64,000 bases of DNA from assembly GCA_963575745.1 (NCBI GenBank), contig CAUYUJ010022416.1, forward strand, positions 1-64,000. The letters run 5' to 3'. Below, in pieces: positions 44,471-55,779 of the stretch (position 1 is its first letter; each line of letters begins with the position of its first letter). The notes beneath the pieces are model-generated. The model was not told the origin of the DNA and did not search any database. It saw only the letters and a program-made list of their open reading frames with translations. Both the position numbers and the translations under genes were made by a program. The DNA comes from Prorocentrum cordatum. Its lineage: Eukaryota; Sar; Dinophyceae; Prorocentrales; Prorocentraceae.

Positions 44471-44784
44471 GTTTTTGTTCGTAGCAACCCACGTCCCGGC
44501 CCCACTTGGTTGTTGAGATCTTGTTTTCCTAGGAAAACAAAATTGGTAGTTTCAAGGGTAGAAAAGAAATTGGGGGGGCACGAGCTCGCCCTACGGGGCC
44601 GGAACGCATATGCACTGGGCCGGGTGAGGCGTTGGCACACAGGGAGCACAGGCAACCGACAACTCCTGAGGATTCGGAACGTTTTTCCCAGATTATGATA
44701 GGGCCGGGGCCCGTGAGCAGGCAACCCGGGGCCGGGGGAGGCGTGTGCGTGCGGGGGCGCGCGGTCGACAAACCAATGTTGAGG

Positions 44785-45850
44785 AATCCAGGGAACCACT
44801 GAGAGTCCTTAGGAGGTCCTCAGGAGTCCTCGGGAGTCCACAGGTGTTCCCCCGGATTCCTCAAGAGTCCCCAGGACTCCTCAGTAGTCCTAAGGAGCCC
44901 TCGTGGATTCCTCAGCACTCCTGAGGAGTCATCAAGGATTCCTGGAGGATCCCTAGGGATCCTTGAGGATCCCCCAAGATTCCTGAGAATTCCTGCGGAG
45001 TCCTGAGAAGTCCTCAATAGTCCTGCGGGATCCCTCAAGGATTACTCAGGATCCCTACGGAATCCCGACGAATGCTGAAGAGTGCTGAGGACTTCTCACA
45101 GATTCCTCCAGATTCCTCGGGGGTCCTCAGGATGTTCCAGGGGATCTTCAAGATGCTGCAGGGACTCCTCCAGATCCCTCAGGGTTCCTTCGGAGTCTTA
45201 GGGATACAGGAAGTGTCCTGAAGAGTCTCCAGGACTCCAGGACTCCTGAGGTTTCTGAAGGATCCTCACCGATCTTGCAATATTCCTACGATACTGTGCG
45301 GTTTCCTTGTGACTCCGAACTGTCTCTAAGGATGCGTGATGACTCCTGAGGTTGCCCGAGGACTCCTCGCGATTACAAATGATTCCTGGGATTCGTAAGG
45401 ATCCACGAACATTGCGCAAGTTCCCGACATACTCAAAAAAGGTCCTCTCGGGACCCCGAAGCATTCCGCAGGATTCCTGAAGGCTCCTGCCAGACCTTGT
45501 GGATTCTCGTGGACTCCGACAGATTCCGAATAATCTCTAGAAGGGCCTCCATGGATTCCGAAAGATTCCTGAATGGGGACTATTACGAAATCCGCACGGG
45601 AATGCCTAGTGGTTCGTAAGGGTCCCTGAAGAGATCTGAAACTTCCTGTTGCTTCTAAACGGTTCAAATGGTGTCCGGATGATCCCCTTGGGTTTCTTGA
45701 AAATCCCCTAGCGTTCCCTTCGGTCCCCCTAAGGTTTCCTAAAGGTCCGTTAGAGCGTCCCGAAGAACCCCTTCGGCTTTCCCGGAGATCTTTACAGTTT
45801 CCGCGGGATCCCCTAAGGTTTCCTGAGCAGCCCTTAGGACTTCGTGAGGA
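44785..45850. repeat. 1-kb block of TCCTNAGGANT words
   Basis: Degenerate 10-11-nt words such as TCCTCAGGAGTCC, GATTCCTGAGGA and TCCTGAAGG fill the block in both orientations, without a fixed period. The core CCTNAGG is its own reverse complement, so the block can fold in many ways. No gene. Confidence 0.85.
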
Positions 45851-46315
45851 TCCCATTGAGTTCTTCGGCGATACGAAAACGACAAGATCTGAACAACAAC
45901 TGGGGACGGGGCCAGGGTAGGCGCTTGCACCCCTGGCATGCCATCCTGAAGGTTTTGAAAACATTACGGGGCCCGGCGGAGCGTTGTTACACCGGTGTGC
46001 GCGTTCGCTTCACTGTAAAGGCCCAGGCCTGGGAGGGGCGTTGGCACGCGCGGCGCGCCAACGGTTTCGCCCAGGGCCAGGACAGAACTTGAACACGCCG
46101 GTGTGCCACTGGCGTTCCCGGCCCCGGGCTGGGGCCGGGCTGGGACCGGGAGGATGGTTGCTACGTTGTTGTTGATGTTGACTGTTTTTTACGAAACAAT
46201 TATCATCGTTGGATTCCTTAGAGGCGCCCTGGCGCTCTCGGCGAGGCGCCGGATACATTTCCATTGTAAATGAGGCTCACGCTCGAGCGTGTTGGGGGGC
46301 CGCCAAAACCGGTCC

Positions 46316-46338
46316 CCCAACAACAACAACAAAAACAA

Positions 46339-46395
<57 letters not shown>
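46316..46395. repeat. (CAA)n microsatellite
   Basis: CAA triplets, the complement of the TTG tails seen elsewhere, so this may be the tail of a minus-strand repeat copy. Confidence 0.95.
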
Positions 46396-47110
46396 CGCTC
46401 CCGCTCGAGACTTCCTCCTTTGTTACTCAGGACTGGTGTTCTTGCTCGCCGCCAAAAGCCGCCGTCCCAACAAAACCAGCGCTCCCGCTCGAGACGCCCT
46501 CCCTTTTTACCTTGGACTGGCGCGCTAATCTTTTTCTCATCGGCGCCGCCCCCCACAAAAACAACGCTCCCGCTCGAGGCCCGTTTTTATCTCAAGGCGG
46601 TGCTCCTCCTCGCCGCCGAAAACCGCCGCCCCGACAAAACCAGCGCTCCCGCCCGAGACTTCCTCCCGTTCTACGCTGGACTGGCGCCCTACTCTCTTTT
46701 GAATCGGCGCCGCTCCCAGCAAGAACGACGCTCCCGCTCGAGGCTTCCTCCCTTTTTTCGTGAAGACGGTGCTGTTCCTCGCCGCCGACATCCCCTGTCC
46801 CGACAAAGCCACGGTTCCCGCTCGATGCTTCTTCCTTTCTTACTCAAGGCGATGTTCCCCCTCGCCGCCGAAAGCCGCCGCCCTGACAAAGCCAGCGCTC
46901 CCGCCCGCGACCTCCTTCTGTTTTACGCGGGGTTGGCGCCCTACTGTCTCTTGAATTGGCGCCGTTCCCAGTAAAAACAACACCCCCGCTCGAGATTTCC
47001 TTTTTTTTCTTCGGAACGGTGGTGTTCCTCGCCGCCAGCAGCCCCCGCCCCGACAAAACCACGGCTACCGCTCGATGTTTCGCTTTTTAATTGAAGGCGG
47101 CGGTGTTCCT
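46395..47110. repeat. 82-86-bp tandem array with alternating unit types
   Basis: Each unit starts near CGCTCCCGCTCGAGACTTCC. Units alternate between a type with CTGGACTGGCGCCCTACT and one with GTGCTCCTCCTCGCCGCCGA, giving a higher-order period near 165-170 bp. About nine units, with increasing divergence to the right. Confidence 0.8.
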
Positions 47111-47430
47111 CCTCGCCGCTGTCCTCCTCTTCCTCCTCCCCTTCCTCCTCCTCCTCCTCCTGCTCCTCCTCCTTCCCCTCCTCCTCCTCCCCCCATCCTC
47201 CCCCTTTTCTCTTCTTCCGTCTTCCCCCCTTCCCCCCCTCCTCTTCGCCCTTCTCCCCCCTCCCTCTCCTGCCCCTCTTCCCTCCCTCCTCCTCCCTCCT
47301 TTTCCCTCCTCCTTTTTCTTTTCGTCACCCTTCTTGTCTCCCCCCATCCTCCTGCCCCCTCCTCCCTCCTCGCCCCTTTCTTCCCCTTCCGTCCTCCCTC
47401 GTCGCTCCCGTTTGATACTTCCTCGCCGCT
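47110..47430. repeat. Pyrimidine-rich (CTC/CCCT) block
   Basis: CTCCT and CCCTCC words without a strict period. Long frames on either strand are artefacts. Confidence 0.85.
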
Positions 47431-48297
47431 TACTCGAGAATCGGGGCCCTCGTTTCGGCATCGCCTCTGGGGGGCTTCCAAGAGTCCCTGTTAAACCTTA
47501 AGTGTTTTTTTTTCAAAAAAACTAACATGTTTGGAGAGCGTAGGTAATGTGGAGGAGGAGGAGGAGGAGGAGGAGAAGGAGGGCGGATGGCTTCCAGGGA
47601 CTCCATGGATCGAGGGTCGAATGATTGACTTCAGGGGTCCCTTTTAGAGGGCGCGGAAGGGCTGGCGGGGGATGCGAGCGTGGGAGCGGCAGCGCCTGAG
47701 GGCGTGAACGTTTAGGACCGCGCGCCGAGGCCGCAGGATGGCGGCGCAACAATTCAAACGAAGAGAAAGAAACACCTCGTCCTCGGAGTTACTGCTAGTA
47801 CAACTGCTCCTCCTTCCTCCCCCTCCTCCTCCTCCTTCTCCTCCTCCTCCTCCATCCTCATTATCCTCCTCTCCCTCTTCCTCTCCCTCATCTTCCCTCC
47901 CCTCCTCGTCCTCTTCCTCCTCCGAGATGCGGGGCGCGCGCAAGGCGATTGCGATGGCGACGTGCCGTCCGAGCTGTGAATGTCGAAGTTCATCGGAAGA
48001 GGTGGTGGCAATACGTTCTTGGGCGGGAGAGCTGGGCGAGGGAATAACGGGCCCCGCGTACCAGCACCATCCCCCATGATGGGGTGTGTTATCCAGAAGA
48101 TGTGGAAGCATGGCGCAGGATGGTAAAATGACTGTTGTTGTTGTCGTTGAACTCTCACTACTGACTAAATAACTACTGTTGATCATCCCCTCCGGTGACC
48201 ATTGTGTCTTTTAAATTGAAATCCCCCCCCCCCCCCCCAGGGCTCGCACCCGGTTCTTCATCGCGGAAAACCGCTAAGCTCAAACTGCGTGTTGGCC

Positions 48298-48600
48298 ACT
48301 GGATTACAGCAGCAACGGCTCCTTCCTGAGACTTCCTCCCAATTTCGCCAGGACCCCCGCTCCCGCCTGAGACCCCCTCGCACTTTTACCCAGGAGACGC
48401 GCTCTCGCAATGTATTGAAGAATCGCTCTCTCGGCGCTCTGGAGTCGCGCTCTCGCTGGAGACTTGCTTGCGCTGTACTCAAGATTCGCGCCCTTGCGTT
48501 GGAGCTCCCAGCAATTTACCCAGGCGCCGCGCCCCCGACATTCAGGCGCCCAGGAGTTGCGCTCACGCTTAGGACTCCCTCGCAGCTTATTTGGACATCG
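48298..48600. repeat. Composite repeat array, right block
   Basis: Units with CGCTCTCGC, GACTTCCTCCCAATTT and TTTACCCAGGAGACGCG words are relatives of the 42965-44390 modules. Preceded by GGCTCGCACCCGGTTCTTCA, also seen at about 49866 as GGCTCGCACCATGTTTC. Confidence 0.6.
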
Positions 48601-48604
48601 GGAT

Positions 48605-49450
48605 CTCGCTGCCCTCCGTGGCCCCGTTGCAGCCCTTCGTGGCCCCCTCGCTGCCCTTAGGGAAACCGCTGCAGCCCTTCGTGGCCCCCTCGCTGCCCTT
48701 CGTGGCCCCGTTGCAGCCTTTCGTGGCCCCTGTGCTGCCCCGTTGCAGCCCTTCGTGGCACCCTCGCTGCCCTTCGTGGCCCCGTTGCAAACATTCGTGG
48801 CCCCCTCACTGCACTTCGTGGCCCCGTTGCAGCCCTTCGCGGCCCCCTCGCTGCCCTTCGTGGCCCCGTTGCAGGCCGTTGTGGCCCCCTCGCTGCACTC
48901 CGTGGCCCCGTTGCAACCCTTCGCGGGTTCCTCCCTGCCCTTCGTGGCCCCGTTGGCCCCTTCGTGGCCCACTCGCTGCTCCCCGTGGCCCCGTTGCAGC
49001 TCTTCGTGGCCCCCCTCCCTGCCCTTCGTGGCCCCAAATATGCGCGCCCTTCGTGGCCCCCGCTCGTTGCGCCCGTCGCGGCCCCGTATGCATGCGCTTC
49101 GCGGTCCGCCATCGCCCTCCGCGGCCCCCTCGCTGCCCCCGTTGCCGCCTTCAGAGGCCCCGCCCTTGCCCTCTGCGGCCCAGTATACATATGCCCTTCG
49201 TGGCACCCGCTCGTTTGCGCCCGTCGTGGCCCCAAATGCGCGCCCTCCGTGGCCCCGCTGTCGCCCTGTGCGGCCCCCCCTCCCCCCGCTGCTACCCTCA
49301 ATGGCCCCGTCGTTGCCCTTTGTGGCCACGCATTATCTGCCCTTCGTGGCCCCCGCTTGTTCGCGCCATTCGTGGCCCCATACGCGTGCCCTTCGTGGTC
49401 CCGCTGACGCCCCTCGTGGCCCCCTTTCTGCCCTTCGTGGCCACGCTGTC
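48605..49450. repeat. 42-bp minisatellite, decaying to the right
   Basis: Units CCCGTTGCAGCCCTTCGTGG plus CCCCCTCGCTGCCCTTCGTG recur at 42-bp spacing (48624, 48666, 48708 and so on) and become irregular after about 49000. Because 42 is divisible by 3, a frame reading VAPLQPFVAPSLPF stays open for hundreds of codons. I see no sign that it is a gene. Confidence 0.88.
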
Positions 49451-49535
49451 GCTCTCGCTCTCGCTCTCGCTCTCGCTTTCGCTCGTCGTCGTCGTCGTCG
49501 CCGCCGTCGTCGTCGTCGTCGTCATCGTCGGTCCC
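49440..49535. repeat. (CTCTCG)n then (CGT)n microsatellite
   Basis: Short hexamer array followed by CGTCGT triplets. Confidence 0.92.
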
Positions 49536-49662
49536 CTGTCCGCCCCTCTTAGGGTCGGGTTGCCGCCGATCAGAGCTGCCGCTGGCCAGGCCGACGGCCC
49601 CGCGGCCGCCCCGCCGCTTGCCGAGGCCCGGCCTGCAGGTAAGAAAGATATACCACCAAAAT

Positions 49663-50020
49663 AGGGGCGCGATCGAAGACGAAGAGGGCGGGCATCGAGG
49701 CTCCGGGTGATACGCGTTGAATGACACTTGGGCAGGAAAGAGCGAACAGCCTTATATTGATTGTTGCTGTTGTTTTTGTTGAGCCCGCACTATTGAAGAA
49801 CTATTCTTGTTGATCCCACCACGGGGGCACATGGTTTTTTTCAAGTGGAGCGCCCTTCCCATGGCTCGCACCATGTTTCTTTGTAAAGGTAAACCTTGGG
49901 TATCAGAATTGGGGCCCCGGCCCCCGGTTGACAAAAACAACGGCAATCAATATCAGACTGTGCGCTCTTTCTTGCCCGCGTGTCATTCGAAACGAAGTCC
50001 CACGCCCTCGATGCCCGCGC
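49663..50020. repeat. Inverted pair of short TTG-tailed repeats
   Basis: The forward copy (GCGATCGAAGACGAAGAGGG, GGGCGGGCATCGAGG, GAAAGAGCGAACAGCC, then a short TTG tail at about 49763) is mirrored by an inverted copy at about 49935-50020. The forward copy is a third occurrence of the module end seen at 43475 and 44260. Length and tail suggest a SINE. No Pol III A/B boxes were recognised. Confidence 0.65.
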
Positions 50021-50256
50021 TTTTTGCCACACCCCCTCCGGGGGGATTATTTTTCTTTGCGGGGGGCGGCGGGCTTAGACAGGCGGGCAAACCTGAGCGG
50101 GCGGACTTCGTGGACGTACATGTGTCCGCCATTGGAATTGGCGCGGGCCCTACAAACAAGAGGAAGGGGAGAACGAGGGAGAGCGGGGGGAAGGGAGGGG
50201 GAGGGACGAAGGAAGAGGGACAAAAACCAGGAGAGAAGGAGCGAAGAGGGGGGCGC

Positions 50257-50280
50257 TTGATTATATATATATATATATAT
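50257..50280. repeat. (TA)n at LINE-B 3' end
   Basis: A short TA array directly after the element, matching the TA array beyond its 5' end. It is either the target sequence or part of the tail. Confidence 0.9.
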
Positions 50281-50317
50281 CACTCGTAATTCATGAAGGT
50301 CTGTGAAGGCAGCGGGC

Positions 50318-53300
50318 CTAGACAGGCACAGTATATGTATGGAGTAGCATTGCGCGCCCAGCCTTCGCGCTTGCGATGGCAGCGCTCGGAGAGGCCCAGT
50401 CCTCTGGGGTGAGGCGGGCCTGTATATTGTACGTGTGGAACGCAATGATCACGCGTTCAAATGCCAAACGAAGAGACTCGCTTGATACGCCAGTCCGCAG
50501 CCCTAGGCGTTCGGACAGGCATTCAGGGGCGAGGATACGGATGTGCCAGGCCATGCACACAGCGTGCCACATGTGCGAGCAAACAGCATAGTGTGGCATG
50601 GCATCAATCGCCGATGGGTCATCTAATCTCGAGCAGCCGAAGACGCACCCCTGCACTCCAGCAGCTCGGTGAAGCCTGCGAGATGTGGTCCAGCCACCAG
50701 CCCATGTCTTTAGAAGGGCCGATTGGCCCGCAGGAGGAAGCGATTTCAAAAGCTCCAAGACGGGTTCCCATTCGATCGGGTCCGAGGGAGGCTCAGACCC
50801 AGGAGGCCACCAGGACATCAGACGGGAGAGAAAGGTGGGGACAAGGGAGGAGACATCAAGAAGCGAGGAGAGGAGGTGAGAGTGGATGAAGCGCTGCAGG
50901 CGGATGGGGGCCGCAGGCGATCGATCAGCAGCAGCACGCTTGGCAGCGCGCCACTCAGAGAGGGCAGAGCGGCAGGCCTTCATCAGCGGGTCAGGGCGAG
51001 GCTGGTCCCCGTACCCCGTGGCCGCCCCCCTCAGGTGCAGGGCGAGGGGCGGCTCCTTCCAGTGCTTGGGGGCCAAGTTGGGCAGGTTCCCGAAGTGCTG
51101 GAACTCGAGATCACTCTGGATCGCCAACTGCAGCCTGCGCATCCAGAGGTCCCAGTTCGTGATCGTCTCTTTGGCACTGCGAATGAGCGTTGCAGCGGCC
51201 GAGTACTCCACCGAGGTGACCTTCAGCGCCTTCGGCCACTGTCCTATGCTCAGAATGTCCACCAGGCGCATGGACTGGGGCGGGATGTGCCAGATGCGGT
51301 GCAGCAGCCAGGCTTCCTGGCGTCTGAGATGCGAGGGCCATGGAGCCAGTTGGGCCATGGAGGACTCCTTCGAGGCAGCCCTCTGGTTGTACAACATGAT
51401 GCTCGTGCTGGTGGGGGCACGCGAGTCCGCTACCGCATGCGCCACTACCTTCCAGCCCTCGACCACCGTCTGCCAGCGCACGTCGTTGGATACCGCAGGT
51501 CCCAGAAGCACTCCGAGGTACTCTGCCATCGGTACAATCTGCATCTTCCCCCATCGCGGCACCAGCTCCAACAGCTTGGCGTGCACACGGGACTGCAACT
51601 CTGTGCTGAACTCCTCCGCCAGTGGGATGATCTTGCACTTCATCGTCTTGAGGGTGAGTCTCGCCAGCTTCTCCGCCGCAGCAAAGACCTGGCTGAGTGG
51701 CTTCAGCATCTGCATCGAGGGGAGGACTGATCCAATATCATCCGCGCACACCCCGATCACTGCTTGCTTGTGGTGACGAGTGCGGTGGAGCATGTCCCTG
51801 ATCAGCGGGTCCATGCCGACTGCCCAGAGAGTGCCCGACCATGGGCAGCCCTGAAGGATGCCCGAGCCCAGCCAGCAGAATATGCGCAGTTGGCCGCTCA
51901 GGTTGGTCCAGGCCAGCGGGAAGAGGTAGACGGCGTCCACCATGTTGAGGATCGCGGATGGGGAATCCGCCCAGCTGTAAGACAGCGTGGAGGAAGAAGC
52001 GGCACATCGAGGGGAACGCATCGCCAAAGCCGAACATCATCATCATCAATGGGTCTCTCTCCTGGATACGTGGGGCCATGGCTACGATCCTCGACTGCGC
52101 ATCCATCATTACCACGTGTTCAATGAAGCGGCGACGAGGGAGAAACCCCTTCTGCGCATGGTGAGCGGTCTTCGCGACAATCGGCTTCATCAGGAAGTTG
52201 CCCATAGCAGCAACAATCTTGCAGTCAGTGTTCTTGAGAGAAAGGGGTCGCGTAGCCTTCGCCAACCTTGTCGCGGTCTGGTGGTCGTCAGGTTCAGAGC
52301 CCTTAGGGGTGAAGATCAGCAGCGGCTCGTTGAAGTCCAGCGGTGCGGGGAGACCTCTCATGATCTCGTGCGTGACATTGAGGAGGACTTGCGCTGGCAT
52401 GGGTGTCTTCTTCCAGGCCATGTACGGAAGGCCGTCAGGACCAGGGGCTGAGTTGTTCAGATGTCCGATGAGGTGCTTCATTTTGCCAACCGTGGGGATG
52501 CCCATGTCAGAGCAGTCGAACTTCTGGGCGTGCTTCTTCAGGTAGCGGACGACGTGCTGAGTGCGGCTCGACTTCGGCTGGAATGCTGGCGCCCATTGCT
52601 TCTGCAGCTCCGCAATCATCTCATCAGGGTTGGACGTCTTGGCGTTGTCGTGCAAGACTTCAATGGCCTTGAGCTTCAGAACCTTGCCAGAGGGGGCCCA
52701 CAGCTTGCCACGCCGTGTGATCGCCCTCTGCATCTTGCGAAGTCGCTGACGCTCCCGAGCGGGGGTGTCAGGTGCTTTCTCCTGCGAGTGGATAGCTTCC
52801 AGTCGTTCATCTTGGTATTGTTGCTGGAGTTCATCACATGTCCTGCTAAACTCCAGTGGGTTCTTCAGGGTGGCGTAGGGCACGTCCGAGAGGTCCAAGA
52901 AGGTGGCGCCCAGTTCCGTGCGTGCAACGAGGGCGCGTGCAGCCTTCACGTCGCCCCTCCGCACTGCTCGTGATATCGACCAGCATGTCGTTAAAGCCGC
53001 CGCCGTGCACGGGGCGCGGGAGTTGGTGAGGTCATTGCGAGTGAGACGAGCCGCTTCACGTTGGAGACGTTTGAGTTCTCGGAGTTGCGTGAAAGGAACG
53101 TAGGACTGCCAGGGCGAGGATGCCATCAGGATGCCCAGGTAGTGCTCGAAGAGAGGGCGCTCGAAGATGTACTTTGGGATGGGCTGGAGCTGCCCGTTCT
53201 CCTCCTGTTGCCGGTGGGCAAAGCGAAGGTGGACAGGGGCGCAGTCAGAAATGCCTCGGTCATATAGAAATTCAGGGGCCAGCGGGGCATCTGCTCGTGC

Positions 53301-54075
53301 GCACCACTGTAGTAGCATCCATGGTGGGGTGCTGATGTAGATCTTGTCAATCCGCGTGCACTGCTGTGACTGCTCCGTGTAGTGTGCAGGAATATCAGGG
53401 TCCACCTCCGTCATGTTCGTCAGCACCGACTCCCAAGCAAGCTTGTGCTCAGGGTTGCGTCGGCGCAGTCGTGGTAGGCCTTTGTTGACCAGTGGCGCCT
53501 TAATGTCCAGAGGGGCCTCATCCATGAAGTTGAAGTCACCCATGACAATGATCGTGATGCGCTCAGGCTGCTGCGAGGCGGTGATCACCTCGGCGCGGAT
53601 GGAGCGCGTGACCTTGTCGACCTCCTGCGCCGTCAGCCTGAAGTTGTGAACGTTGTAAATGGCCGCCATGTTCGGGAGTGCGCCTTGGGCCGCCTCAGAC
53701 TCCGTCAACGTCTTGATGAGGAGGCGCTGTGCTCGGCCAGGGACCAGCTCCGTGTGTGTGAAGCGCGATTCGTCGTCAGCTATGGATTGTGGACGGCCAG
53801 GGGCAATGATGGCCACACCACCCGTGCCCCGTTCGGGGATGGAAGAGAAGATCGACGCCTCAATGTGGGCGAGGTGACCTGCATGCTGGAGTTCATGATG
53901 TGATCCGTGTACTTCTTGCAGAGCCAGCAGGGAGGTGGAGCGCAGCGCCTCAGACATGCACTGGAGCTTGCGCCGCCGCTGCATGACATTGTTGCATAGC
54001 AGGGCACGTGCATTCCATGTGGTGAACGAGATGCTCTTGTGCGAGTGTGAGGCTCTCCATGGTGCCAAGGTTCGG
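50318..54075 (-). pseudogene. LINE-B ORF2: endonuclease and reverse transcriptase (one frameshift)
   Basis: The frame is open from the ORF1 stop region. The first ORF2 ATG lies inside the endonuclease, so initiation is unclear. Endonuclease motifs: FTTWNARAL (54001-54026), ALQEVHG (about 53930), GDFNFMDE (about 53530), RIDKIYIS (about 53340), SDCAPVHL (about 53240). Reverse transcriptase: NSAPGPDGLPYMAW (about 52440), RPLSLKNTDCKIVA, motif A FGFGDAFPS (about 52035), motif B GILQGCPWSG (about 51850), motif C CADD (about 51740). In motif A the Asp expected four residues before Ala-Phe is Gly. The frame shifts at about 51960-52010. The C-terminal part has a C-x3-C-x13-H-x3-C knuckle (HYAVC). Stop at 50318. 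Without the Asp the enzyme should be inactive. Confidence 0.85.
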
Positions 54076-55185
54076 CTAAATCCTCCACTGAACCTCTCTC
54101 TCCTCCAAGGTGGTCCTGAAGAACTCTTCAAAGCTCTGCTTGGTGGCGTCCCTGTTGATGGAGTGAGTAGAGCACCCGTCGTAGTTGAAGAGCAAGCGCG
54201 AGGGAGTCTCTCGAGTGGCACCGACCACCACCGAGACCACGGGCATGTTGTTGCAGTAGATGACACCTTGCTGGCGATCTGCCCTCCAACGTTTGTCAGG
54301 GGCATGCTCACGACCAAACTGCGCGAGCTTCTTGGGCTGGAACTCACACCGTGCCGATTTCGCCGATCGGTCCAGGCCGAGGTAGAGCCGCGAGGTCTGC
54401 CCGTGGGCGTTGGCCACCTCCGTCTTGAGCCAGGAGCCGTCCACTTGCTTGAGCTTGGCGTAGAAGGCGCGAACTTTGCGCGCGGCCGCACTGGCCTGAC
54501 CCGAGAACTGGACCACAAATCGGCGAGCAGGACTCTTCCCTTGGATAGACCATTGATCAGGCTCCAGCTCACAACTGCCCATGATGGGCTGGATGCTCTC
54601 CTTGAACTTTTCAGCAGTGAAGTTCTCGGCAGCGGTGCCCACAATGATGCTGGTGTCGGCGACGCGGTCCCACTCCAGCAGGCCCTCGTAGTCTTTGATG
54701 GGGATCTGGGCCTCCTGTATGTGGAGCTGCTTGCGCATGTCGGCGAGCTGCTCTCGAAACTGCTTGTTCGCCTCCTCGAGGCGCTGCGCCGAGGTCTGGA
54801 GCTCGCTGATGTCGCCTCTGAACTGAGCGTTCTGGGTGGCTTGTTGGGCCACGACCGCCGCCAACGGGCCCTTGAGCTGCTCTCCGAAATTCGCGATGAC
54901 CTCTGCCTTGACCGTAGCCAGCTTGGCGTCCAGCTGCTTCGTGAGGAAGTCCTGGGAGGCTGTGATGGCCGCCTGCACCGCGCCCATGGGATCCACGACG
55001 GCAGCCCCGCGCTCGCCCCCACCGTCCGTTGTCCGTGGCCTCTTGGCCCACGTGTCAGCTCCAGGGAGTTGCAGTGGGTCGCCACCACCGTCAGCCGTCG
55101 AGGAGCCACCAGCAGCCCGAGGCGCAGGAGAGCCAGGAGCAGCGCGAGGAGTGCCAGGAGCAGAGGCCGCCGCACCAGGGAGCAT
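54076..55185 (-). CDS. LINE-B ORF1, coiled-coil RNA-binding-type protein
   Basis: 369 residues from the first in-frame ATG (55185), 174 nt after the spliced leader; an earlier out-of-frame ATG lies at 55358. The N-terminus is Ala/Gly/Pro-rich. A long coiled coil follows (AAITASQDFLTKQLDAKL through QLADMRKQLHIQEAQI). A compact C-terminal domain has mixed composition (RRFVVQFSGQASAAARKVRA, YLGLDRSAKSARCEF, GVIYCNNMPVVSVVVG). Coiled coil plus C-terminal domain resembles LINE ORF1 proteins that trimerise and bind RNA; I infer that role from layout and do not recognise a named domain. Stop TAG at 54076; ORF2 continues in the +1 frame. Confidence 0.75.
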   Translation of the reverse strand: MLPGAAASAPGTPRAAPGSPAPRAAGGSSTADGGGDPLQLPGADTWAKRPRTTDGGGERGAAVVDPMGAVQAAITASQDFLTKQLDAKLATVKAEVIANFGEQLKGPLAAVVAQQATQNAQFRGDISELQTSAQRLEEANKQFREQLADMRKQLHIQEAQIPIKDYEGLLEWDRVADTSIIVGTAAENFTAEKFKESIQPIMGSCELEPDQWSIQGKSPARRFVVQFSGQASAAARKVRAFYAKLKQVDGSWLKTEVANAHGQTSRLYLGLDRSAKSARCEFQPKKLAQFGREHAPDKRWRADRQQGVIYCNNMPVVSVVVGATRETPSRLLFNYDGCSTHSINRDATKQSFEEFFRTTLEEREVQWRI

Positions 55186-55358
55186 CTCGGAGGTGGAACA
55201 GCCGCTTGCTCCCACGGGGCTGAGTGGGTGGAGCAAGGGCGCGCGCGTGAAAAAGCACTGGGCGCCAGAGGCGCACGAGAGAAGACTTCTTGTCCTTTGA
55301 CGGGAGTGACGGCGAACAGAAGCCCCGAGGACTCGAGCTGTTGCCCACCCCCCGCCAT

Positions 55359-55376
55359 CTTGAGCCAAAAATGGCT

Positions 55377-55381
<5 letters not shown>
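55359..55381 (-). other. DinoSL with one extra T
   Basis: Matches the spliced leader throughout except that the T-run has five T's instead of four. It follows a TA array and is immediately followed by an ATG (55358) that is out of frame with ORF1. Not an SL RNA gene, since no donor site or intron follows. Confidence 0.92.

Positions 55382-55410
<29 letters not shown>
55382..55410. repeat. (TA)n at LINE-B 5' end
   Basis: A TA array that passes into the start of the 203-bp direct repeat. Confidence 0.93.
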
Positions 55411-55412
<2 letters not shown>

Positions 55413-55607
55413 CTCTGTGTCCCCTTTCCTCCTCTCTCTCCTTTTTACTCCTCTCACCAGGGGTTTTGTGCTGCAGGGGGGCTGCCAGCGGAGACCCCCC
55501 CCCATGTCCTCCGGGGACTCCGAAGCCTGGCCAGGGGCGGCAGCGCGACGCGAGTCCGAACCCTCGGAGTTGACCGGGAGCGGCAGCGCGACGCGAGTCC
55601 GAACCCC
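55405..55607. repeat. 203-bp direct repeat, copy 1
   Basis: Identical to 55849-56051 except for two visible substitutions (CCTCCTC/CCTCGTC and CTGCAG/CTACAG). It contains GGCAGCGCGACGCGAGTCCG twice. Copies are 444 bp apart, start to start. Such identity implies recent origin: a segmental duplication or the terminal repeats of a retroelement. Confidence 0.92.
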
Positions 55608-55770
55608 CTCGGGCGAGGGCGGCAGCGCTCGACGCGTGTCCGAACCCCCCCCGGGACCCCTTTCCCTTGGACTCCTGCTGGGATGGCCTCAGCACATCCT
55701 CAGATGGCTCGCAATCGGCACATCTTCTAGCCAACTCGGCATGGGCAGGGTTTCAGGGCGGGGCCGAGGC

Positions 55771-55779
55771 GGCTACGGA
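55771..55779 (-). other. Possible spliced-leader fragment
   Basis: On the minus strand TCCGTAGCC followed by GCCTCGGC aligns with the first 17 leader bases, differing only by transitions, and then diverges. It resembles the degraded leader at 63687-63702. Confidence 0.3.

Larger units (their letters stand above)
50281..55381 (-). mobile_element. LINE-B, non-LTR retrotransposon with 5' spliced leader
   Basis: Runs from a near-exact DinoSL (55359-55381) to ACGAGTGAT at its 3' end, bounded on both sides by TA arrays (55382-55410 and 50257-50280). It contains ORF1 and ORF2 with endonuclease and reverse transcriptase, but no RNase H. Unlike LINE-A, its endonuclease and RT motifs belong to another lineage. 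It has a 37-nt 3' UTR and no poly(A). One frameshift and a changed RT motif A make it defective as read. Confidence 0.85.

Noticed and set aside
47644-48186. Minus-strand ORF of 180 codons
   Set aside because: Its centre is Glu/Gly repeat sequence from pyrimidine-rich DNA, and the ends show no motif or splice-like border.
48464-49727. Pro-rich ORFs of about 360 codons on both strands
   Set aside because: A 42-bp minisatellite divisible by 3 keeps frames open; there is no non-repetitive domain and both strands are equally open.
55186-55505. Upstream extension of LINE-B frames into the TA array
   Set aside because: These frames run through the spliced leader and TA repeats or use non-ATG starts; ORF1 is set at the ATG at 55185.
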